12,805 nucleotides of DNA from Lentimicrobiaceae bacterium (GTDB taxonomy: Bacteria > Bacteroidota > Bacteroidia > Bacteroidales > WCHB1-69): the NCBI GenBank assembly GCA_009776395.1, contig WRNX01000026.1, forward strand, positions 1 through 12,805, read 5' to 3'. The notes under the pieces were generated by a model that saw only the letters and a list, made by a program, of their open reading frames with translations, was not told the DNA's origin and ran no database searches. The stretch's first letter is position 1; the number at the start of each line of letters is the position of its first letter. A program made the translations under genes and the position numbers. This document shows positions 7,435-12,805 of this stretch, piece after piece.

Positions 7435-8253
7435 ATGGAAAAACTGATCATTACCGCTGCTATTTGCGGCGCAGAAGTATTAAAAGAACACAATCCTGCC
7501 GTGCCTTATACTATTGAAGAGATAGTGCGCGAAGCAAAATCGGTTTACGATGCAGGCGCCTCAATCATTCACTTGCATGTGCGCTGGGACGACGGAAAAC
7601 CCACACAAGACAAAGGTCGCTTTAAAGCAGCGATAGACGCCATTAAAAAAGTGATTCCTGATATCATCATTCAACCTTCTACTGGCGGCGCAGTAGGCAT
7701 GACCGATGACGAGCGTTTACAACCCACTGAATTGTTGCCTGAAATGGCAACCTTAGATTGTGGAACCTGCAATTTTGGTGGCGACGACGTGTTTACCAAC
7801 ACCGAAAATACCATTAAATATTTTGGTAAACGTATGATAGAATTGGGTATCAAACCCGAATTAGAATGTTTTGATAAAAGTATGATAGAGATGGCATTGC
7901 GCCTTCACAAAAAAGGGTTCATCAACAAACCTATGCACTTTGATTTTGTTCAAGGCGTAAATGGCGGCATTGGCGGCGATTTGCGCGACTTTGTGTTTAT
8001 GCGTGGTTCCATTCCAGAAGATGCCACTTACACCGTTGCAGGTATCGGACGTTTTGAGTTTCCATTGGCAATGGCGGCAATTATTGACGGGGGGCATGTG
8101 CGCGTGGGATTCGAAGATAATGTTTATATATCCAAAGGCGTATTGGCAAAATCTAACGGCGAATTAGTTGCTAAAGTTGTTAGAATGGCAAAAGAATTAG
8201 GTCGCGAAATTGCTACCCCAAATGAGGCAAGAAAAATATTGGGACTAATCTGA
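7435..8253 (+). CDS. kce: 3-keto-5-aminohexanoate cleavage enzyme (BKACE family)
   Basis: The 272-residue TIM-barrel enzyme condenses a beta-keto acid with acetyl-CoA. In lysine fermentation it converts 3-keto-5-aminohexanoate plus acetyl-CoA to 3-aminobutyryl-CoA and acetoacetate. Family marks are TAAICGAE (8-14), IHLHVR (45-50, with Zn ligands H46 and H48), STGG (82-85), PEMATLDCGT (102-111), VAGIGRFEFP (201-210) and GGHVRVGFEDN (219-229). From my memory of the Candidatus Cloacamonas enzyme, the Zn ligand E227 and the catalytic or amine-contacting R223, D228 and S82 are all conserved, which favours a genuine Kce over another BKACE. The length is normal. The ATG at 7435 begins directly at the conserved N-terminus, without a Shine-Dalgarno sequence. 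No other lysine-fermentation genes (kamA, kamDE, kdd, kal) are in the window. The enzyme is cytoplasmic. Confidence 0.88.
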   Translation: MEKLIITAAICGAEVLKEHNPAVPYTIEEIVREAKSVYDAGASIIHLHVRWDDGKPTQDKGRFKAAIDAIKKVIPDIIIQPSTGGAVGMTDDERLQPTELLPEMATLDCGTCNFGGDDVFTNTENTIKYFGKRMIELGIKPELECFDKSMIEMALRLHKKGFINKPMHFDFVQGVNGGIGGDLRDFVFMRGSIPEDATYTVAGIGRFEFPLAMAAIIDGGHVRVGFEDNVYISKGVLAKSNGELVAKVVRMAKELGREIATPNEARKILGLI

Positions 8254-8288
8254 AAAACGTTGTCTATTTTCCCCAAAAATATTATTTT

Positions 8289-9560
8289 ATGCAAACTCTT
8301 TATAAAAATATTCGAATTGTGGACGACACCCAAGATTTTATGGGGTGCGTTTTGGTTGAAAACGGAATCGTTACGAAAGTTGCCGAACTAATTGATGAAC
8401 CGGCGTATGAAATCATTCCGGCGTATGGACTCTATAATTCTAATTTCATTGTGCGCGATTTTACCGGCGAAAACGTAGTACTTATGCCCGCATTCACAGA
8501 TTTACACGCACATTTTCGAGATCCGGGGTTTACTTATAAAGAAGATTTGGAATCCGGCTGTGCAACCGCCATTAAAGGAGGATATACCGCCGTAAATCTG
8601 ATGCCTAACACAAACCCCGTGTACAACTCTGTTGAACAGGCAAAAGAAATTGAAAATAAAGCCAAAGAATTGTTCGGAATTACAGTGAACCAAACTATTA
8701 GCATGACCAAAGATTTAGAAGGAATTAATTTTAGCCATCTAAAAAATTTGAAAAAAGATGAAATTCTTTTTGTTACCGACGATGGCAAAGGCGTACAGGA
8801 TGATACAGTGATGAAGCAGATTTTTGAGATTTGTAATGAGAAAAATATCACTGTGATGTCTCACGCGGAAGATGCAAAATATAGCGCAACCGATATGCGA
8901 AAAGCGGAAAATGAAATGACCGCACGAGATATACGTTTGAACAAAGAAAGCAGAATGCAGAATGCAAAAAGTAATACCGCTAATCTTATTTTCAAGAGCA
9001 ACCTTAGTAGTCATTTGCATTTTTGCCATGTAAGTACAAAAGAAGCGATTGAGATGATTGCCCAGGCACAAAAGGAGGGTTTTAATGTAACGTGTGAAGT
9101 TACTCCGCATCACATCTTTGCCACAGATGAAGAAGGAAACCATTACCGTGTAAATCCTCCGTTAAGAAAACAGGAAGATATTGATGCATTGATAAATGCG
9201 ATGCAAAACGAAGTTGTGTTTGCCATTGCTACCGACCATGCCCCACATACTGAAGAAGATAAGGAACAAGGCGCTCCCGGAATGATAGGATTAGAACTTG
9301 CTTTTCCGCTGTGTTACACAAAATTAGTAAGAAGCGGATTTTTAACACTTTCGCAGTTGGTAAAGATGATGTCCACAAATCCATCTGCCATGATGAAACT
9401 CAATAAAGGTAAAATTGTAAAAGGAATGAACGCTGAGTTTGTAATTGCAGAACTTGAACAAGAATATATAATTGATGTTTTCACAATGGCGTCAAAATCT
9501 AAAAACACCCCCTTTGATGGCATTTCAGTTTTTGGAAAAATTGTAGAAACCATTTTTTAG
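8289..9560 (+). CDS. pyrC: Dihydroorotase (class I, clostridial-type)
   Basis: The 423-residue amidohydrolase cyclises N-carbamoyl-aspartate to dihydroorotate, the third step of pyrimidine synthesis. Active-site segments are DLHAHFRDPG (71-80; metal-binding H73 and H75, substrate-binding R77), MPNTNP (105-110), TDDGKG (163-168; D165 probably in the metal-bridging position), SHAED (H192), CHVST (H247) and ATDHAPH (314-320; catalytic D316). The pattern TYKEDLESG and the overall spacing resemble Firmicutes-type PyrC more than the Bacteroides enzyme I remember. About 19 extra residues sit between TARDIRL (211-217) and HLHFCHVST (242-250), carrying a doubled 7-bp repeat. The protein ends at GKIVETIF, slightly short of the family's usual tail. 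It lies 35 bp after kce and 38 bp before the aminotransferase, so co-transcription is plausible. An allantoinase or hydantoinase role is less likely. Confidence 0.9.
   Translation: MQTLYKNIRIVDDTQDFMGCVLVENGIVTKVAELIDEPAYEIIPAYGLYNSNFIVRDFTGENVVLMPAFTDLHAHFRDPGFTYKEDLESGCATAIKGGYTAVNLMPNTNPVYNSVEQAKEIENKAKELFGITVNQTISMTKDLEGINFSHLKNLKKDEILFVTDDGKGVQDDTVMKQIFEICNEKNITVMSHAEDAKYSATDMRKAENEMTARDIRLNKESRMQNAKSNTANLIFKSNLSSHLHFCHVSTKEAIEMIAQAQKEGFNVTCEVTPHHIFATDEEGNHYRVNPPLRKQEDIDALINAMQNEVVFAIATDHAPHTEEDKEQGAPGMIGLELAFPLCYTKLVRSGFLTLSQLVKMMSTNPSAMMKLNKGKIVKGMNAEFVIAELEQEYIIDVFTMASKSKNTPFDGISVFGKIVETIF
8952..8965. repeat. Doubled 7-bp repeat (agaatgc) in pyrC
   Basis: Two exact adjacent copies of agaatgc lie in frame in pyrC and encode part of SRMQNAKS. 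They sit in a segment that appears inserted relative to typical dihydroorotases. Two copies alone could be chance, but the period matches the heptamer repeat in the C25 peptidase gene. Confidence 0.55.
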
Positions 9561-9598
9561 ATTGTTAAAAATCTCTTTTTTACTCAAGAAAAAATATT

Positions 9599-10813
9599 AT
9601 GCACCATTCCAATCTACCTCCTATCCCCTTTTCTCCGCCCCGAATTGACGATAAAACTATTGCTGAAATTACCGCTGCGTTAAAATCAGGATGGATAACT
9701 ACCGGTCCCCGCGTAAAGGAATTTGAAAAACGTATTGCACAATATGTTGATGTTGAAAAAGTAGTGTGCGTCAATTCTGCCTCTGCCGGATTGGAATTGA
9801 TGTTACGATGGTTTGGTGTGCAGGAAGGCGACGAAGTGATTGTGCCGGCATATACCTATTGCGCTACGGCAAATGTGGTAGTGCATTGCGGCGCAAAACC
9901 CGTGATGGTGGATGTGAATGCCGATGATTTTAATATCAATATTCAAAACATAGAAAAGGCTATTACCGAAAAAACTAAAGTAATTATTCCTGTGGATTTT
10001 GCAGGATACCCTTGCGATTACGATGAACTGAATCAATTGGTTAACAAAGATAGTATTAGGAAAAAATTTAAACCGAAAACTTTAATACAGGAAAAATTGG
10101 GGCGCATTCTTATTCTTTCCGATGCCGCGCATTCTGTGGGCGCCACTTACAAAGGAAAACGCACAGGAGGTTTGACCGATATTACCGTTTTTTCTTTTCA
10201 TGCCGTAAAAAATCTTACTACCGCCGAAGGAGGCGCCATCTGTTTAAACTTACCTTCCTCTTTTAATACTGAAGAAATCTACAAACATTTATGTGTAAAA
10301 TCTCTACACGGACAAAGTAAAGATGCGTTATCTAAAACACAAATAGGAAATTGGCGCTATGATGTTAACGAAGCAGGTTATAAATGTAATATGACCGACA
10401 TACTTGCTGCAATAGGTTTGGTTGAGTTGGAACGCTATGAAAATGATATGCTGGTAAAACGAAAACATATTTTTGATACCTATTCAAACGCTTTTAAAAA
10501 AGATGAACGTTTTGAAATTCCTGTTTATAAAACCAATACCAAAACTTCCTCTTATCATGTGTATCCATTACGTTTAAAAAACATTACCGAAAATGAACGT
10601 GATGCAATGATTCAAAAAATTGCACAGCAAAACATTTCGGTCAATGTTCATTTTATTCCACTCCCGATGTTAAGTTTTTATAAAAATAATGGATACAATA
10701 TTTTAGATTTTCCTGTGGCATACTATAACTATGCGCGTGAAATCAGTTTGCCCATTTTTTATGATTTAACAGAGGAACAGATTGAAAGGGTGATTGCGGC
10801 GGTAAAATCGTAA
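9599..10813 (+). CDS. DegT/DnrJ/EryC1/StrS-family PLP aminotransferase
   Basis: The 404-residue protein is a fold-type I PLP aminotransferase of the sugar-aminotransferase family, which usually transfers an amino group from glutamate to a nucleotide-linked keto sugar for surface polysaccharide or glycan synthesis. Visible marks are SGWITTGPRVKEFE (30-43), VNSASAGLEL (58-67), GDEVIVPAYTY (77-87), LSDAAHSVGA (173-182; D175 should contact the PLP pyridine nitrogen), and SFHAVKNLTTAEGG (199-212), where K204 should form the Schiff base. The C-terminal region has YHVYPLRL (319-326), VNVHFIPL (348-355) and EISLPIFYDLTEEQ (380-393), as in the family. About 25 residues between DELNQLV and GRILILSDAAH form a basic insertion that I believe recurs in a subfamily. 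No other sugar-nucleotide gene is nearby, so the substrate is unknown. It lies 38 bp after pyrC. Confidence 0.9.
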   Translation: MHHSNLPPIPFSPPRIDDKTIAEITAALKSGWITTGPRVKEFEKRIAQYVDVEKVVCVNSASAGLELMLRWFGVQEGDEVIVPAYTYCATANVVVHCGAKPVMVDVNADDFNINIQNIEKAITEKTKVIIPVDFAGYPCDYDELNQLVNKDSIRKKFKPKTLIQEKLGRILILSDAAHSVGATYKGKRTGGLTDITVFSFHAVKNLTTAEGGAICLNLPSSFNTEEIYKHLCVKSLHGQSKDALSKTQIGNWRYDVNEAGYKCNMTDILAAIGLVELERYENDMLVKRKHIFDTYSNAFKKDERFEIPVYKTNTKTSSYHVYPLRLKNITENERDAMIQKIAQQNISVNVHFIPLPMLSFYKNNGYNILDFPVAYYNYAREISLPIFYDLTEEQIERVIAAVKS

Positions 10814-10929
10814 CTTTTTTTCTTCTATATATAATTCATTTTTAATAGGGAATAATATATATGCTATTTTTGCCAAAATTTTTGAAAAATGAAAAAAAAT
10901 CGTTTTTTAATATAAATCCAATAATCATT
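10814..10929 (+). promoter_or_regulatory. Promoter region of the M16 peptidase gene
   Basis: This 116-bp AT-rich gap contains TATTTTTG at 10865-10872, an exact match to the Bacteroidota -7 consensus TAnnTTTG. A TTTA at 10841-10844 is a possible degenerate -33 box with 20-bp spacing. The start codon is about 57 bp downstream of the box. A T-run (10814-10821) follows the aminotransferase stop, but I find no stem in front of it, so no intrinsic terminator is called. Confidence 0.5.
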
Positions 10930-12805
10930 ATGAAAAAATCCATCCTTTTCTTTTTCGTAGCTTTTTTCGCTACCATTTCCGTGCTGTTTGCACAAAAAAA
11001 TTATCCTTATGAAACCGTGCCTAACGACCCGCTGAACGCGCGAATCTACAAATTAGATAACGGTTTAACCGTTTTTTTAACTCAATACCAGGAAGCACCG
11101 CGTATTCAAACCTACATCGCGGTGAAAGTGGGAAGTAAAAACGACCCCGCAGAAACCACCGGATTGGCGCACTACTTTGAACACATGATGTTTAAAGGTA
11201 CCCCCGATTTTGGTACGACCGACTGGTTACAGGAAAAAATTCTGATTGACCAAATTGAAAACCTGTTTGAACAGTACCGACTTCTTACCAACGAAGATGA
11301 ACGCGCCGCACTCTACAAAATTATTGACCAACTGTCGTTTCAAGCAAGTAAATTGGCAATTCCGAACGAGTACGACAAAATGATGAAAACCATCGGTTCG
11401 CAAGGTACAAACGCCGGAACATCAAACGACTACACCGTTTATATTGAGAATATTCCGTCTAATCAATTAGAAAATTGGGCAATCATTCAAGCAAACCGTT
11501 TTGATAATCCCGTGTTACGATTGTTTCACACCGAATTGGAAACGGTGTATGAAGAAAAAAATATGTCGCTTACCAATGACAACCGAAAAGCAAGCGAAGC
11601 GCTTTTGGCAGGCTTGTTCCCCAATCATCCCTACGGACAACAAACTACGCTGGGAGAATCGGAACATTTGAAAAATCCATCAATGAAAAATATCCGCGAG
11701 TTTTATGAAAAATATTATGTACCTAATAATATGGCAGTTGCTATGTCGGGAGATTTTGAATTTGACAACGCTATAGCCATCATAGATAAATATTTCAGCA
11801 AATTAACAAGTGGAAATGTTCCTAAATTAAATTATTCAGGTGAAAAACCGATTACCCAACCGGTGGTAAAAGAAGTAACGGGTTTGGAAGCGGAATTTCT
11901 CAATTTAGCGTTTCGGGTGGACTTGCCCGCAAACGATCCGGATATATTCATTTTGAATATGTTATCTCGGGTATTATCAAATGGAAAAGCAGGATTGATA
12001 GATTTGAATCTCAATCAAAAACAAGCCGTAATGAGCGCGGGCGCAGGGGCTTACGTTTTGTGCGACAACTCCGCACTCTATTTATCAGGAAAGCCAAAAG
12101 AGGGACAAACACTTGAAGAAGTGCGCGATCTGTTATTACAACAAATTGATCTGTTAAAACAGGGAAAATTCAACGAAGATTTGTTAACCGGCGCTATTAA
12201 CAATATGCGCCTCAGTGAAATGCGCCAGTTGGAAAGCAACGGTTCAAGGGCAAGAATGATGTACAGCGCATTTTTGAACAATATCCCCTGGACAGTTGCC
12301 TCGCAATCTATTTCCAATTATTCAAAAATTACTAAAAAAGATATCGTTAATTTTGCTAATAAGTATTTTAATGACAACTATGTAATTGTGTATAAAAGAC
12401 AAGGAACGCCGGAGGAAGTGGCAAAAGTGAACAAACCGCCCATTACCCCTATTCATATTAATAGAGAAGCAGAATCGGATTTTATGAAGAAAATAAAAGA
12501 AAATAAAGTGGAACCCATTCAACCTGTTTTTGTTGATTTTAAGAAAGATATGACCACAATTCCGGATAAAAACTGTGATATTTATTACATTAATAATGAA
12601 GAAAACTTTACTTTTAATTTACAGTTTCGTTATAAAGTGGGAGAGTTGAACGACTTACGTTTAACTTTTGCTACCGAATATATTGAATACCTTGGTACTT
12701 CAACAATGAGTGCGGAAGAGATTCAGGAAGAGTTTTACAAATTGGCGTGCAACATGAATTTATCGTGTGGAGATGAATATACCACACTAACCGTTAGTGG
12801 TTTGA
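10930..12805 (+). CDS. Exported M16 (insulinase/pitrilysin-family) zinc metallopeptidase, 3'-truncated
   Basis: The frame is open from the ATG at 10930 to the window end, giving the first 625 residues of a protein that is usually about 940. A signal peptide (1-21, ending VLFA before QKNYPYE) indicates export, with no lipobox. The inverted zinc motif HxxEH is present as AHYFEHMMFKGT (H81, E84, H85), and the distal zinc-binding Glu should be in TELETVYEEKN (E208/E209). A helical, charged insertion (about 98-150) lengthens the spacing between these motifs; I recall it as normal for the large bacterial exported M16 subfamily. GTNAGTSNDYTVY (159-171) and YYVPNNMAVAMSGDF further on are also typical, and a second M16 core begins before the right edge (EENFTFNLQFRYKVGE). 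The likely role is degradation of peptides in the periplasm or outside the cell. It has its own candidate promoter. Confidence 0.93.
   Translation, partial: MKKSILFFFVAFFATISVLFAQKNYPYETVPNDPLNARIYKLDNGLTVFLTQYQEAPRIQTYIAVKVGSKNDPAETTGLAHYFEHMMFKGTPDFGTTDWLQEKILIDQIENLFEQYRLLTNEDERAALYKIIDQLSFQASKLAIPNEYDKMMKTIGSQGTNAGTSNDYTVYIENIPSNQLENWAIIQANRFDNPVLRLFHTELETVYEEKNMSLTNDNRKASEALLAGLFPNHPYGQQTTLGESEHLKNPSMKNIREFYEKYYVPNNMAVAMSGDFEFDNAIAIIDKYFSKLTSGNVPKLNYSGEKPITQPVVKEVTGLEAEFLNLAFRVDLPANDPDIFILNMLSRVLSNGKAGLIDLNLNQKQAVMSAGAGAYVLCDNSALYLSGKPKEGQTLEEVRDLLLQQIDLLKQGKFNEDLLTGAINNMRLSEMRQLESNGSRARMMYSAFLNNIPWTVASQSISNYSKITKKDIVNFANKYFNDNYVIVYKRQGTPEEVAKVNKPPITPIHINREAESDFMKKIKENKVEPIQPVFVDFKKDMTTIPDKNCDIYYINNEENFTFNLQFRYKVGELNDLRLTFATEYIEYLGTSTMSAEEIQEEFYKLACNMNLSCGDEYTTLTVSGL

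Noticed and set aside
9556..9582. Possible intrinsic terminator after pyrC (agatt ... aatct followed by a T-run)
   Set aside because: The stem is only 5 AT-rich base pairs, too weak for a terminator, and the next gene begins a few bases further on.
10889..10915. Nine-codon mini-ORF (MKKNRFLI plus stop) upstream of the M16 gene
   Set aside because: It resembles a leader peptide, but in an A/T-rich leader such short ORFs are expected by chance; there is no ribosome site and no attenuator-like structure.

Overview
The window most likely comes from an anaerobic member of the Bacteroidota, probably Bacteroidales-like. The DNA is AT-rich. A large secreted protein ends in a type IX secretion (T9SS) sorting domain and carries a gingipain-type C25 peptidase domain. 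Bacteroidota-type -7 boxes (TAnnTTTG) lie upstream of two exported-protein genes, and most starts lack a clear Shine-Dalgarno sequence. A lysine-fermentation-type enzyme (Kce) suggests amino-acid fermentation. I cannot name a genus.

Layout. From the left edge to 993 (+) is the 3' part of a radical SAM/SPASM gene, cut by the window edge. It meets tail-to-tail, with an 8-bp overlap, a minus-strand run read from right to left: a 1382-residue secreted C25 peptidase (7260-3112), a type I-like glutamine synthetase (3080-1572) and a 3-methyladenine DNA glycosylase (1561-986). The last two are 10 bp apart and are probably co-transcribed. An AT-rich 174-bp divergent intergenic region (7261-7434) separates this run from a plus-strand run: 3-keto-5-aminohexanoate cleavage enzyme kce (7435-8253), dihydroorotase pyrC (8289-9560) and a DegT-family PLP aminotransferase (9599-10813), with gaps of 35 and 38 bp. 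After a 116-bp gap with a likely promoter, an exported M16 zinc metallopeptidase starts at 10930 and runs off the right edge.

How the genes fit together. The secreted C25 peptidase and the exported M16 peptidase fit a proteolytic lifestyle, and Kce fits fermentation of the lysine released. Glutamine synthetase would assimilate ammonia. PyrC (pyrimidine synthesis), the aminotransferase (probably amino-sugar synthesis for surface glycans) and the glycosylase (DNA repair) are housekeeping or surface functions with no obvious link to their neighbours.

I saw no CRISPR array, tRNA, rRNA, insertion sequence or phage gene, and no clearly undescribed multi-gene system. The less ordinary signals are small: a 7-bp tandem repeat and a perfect palindrome inside the T9SS sorting-domain coding region, a repeat-bearing insertion in pyrC, an orphan kce, and the truncated radical SAM gene, whose partners lie outside the window. 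No gene-free stretch exceeds 300 bp.
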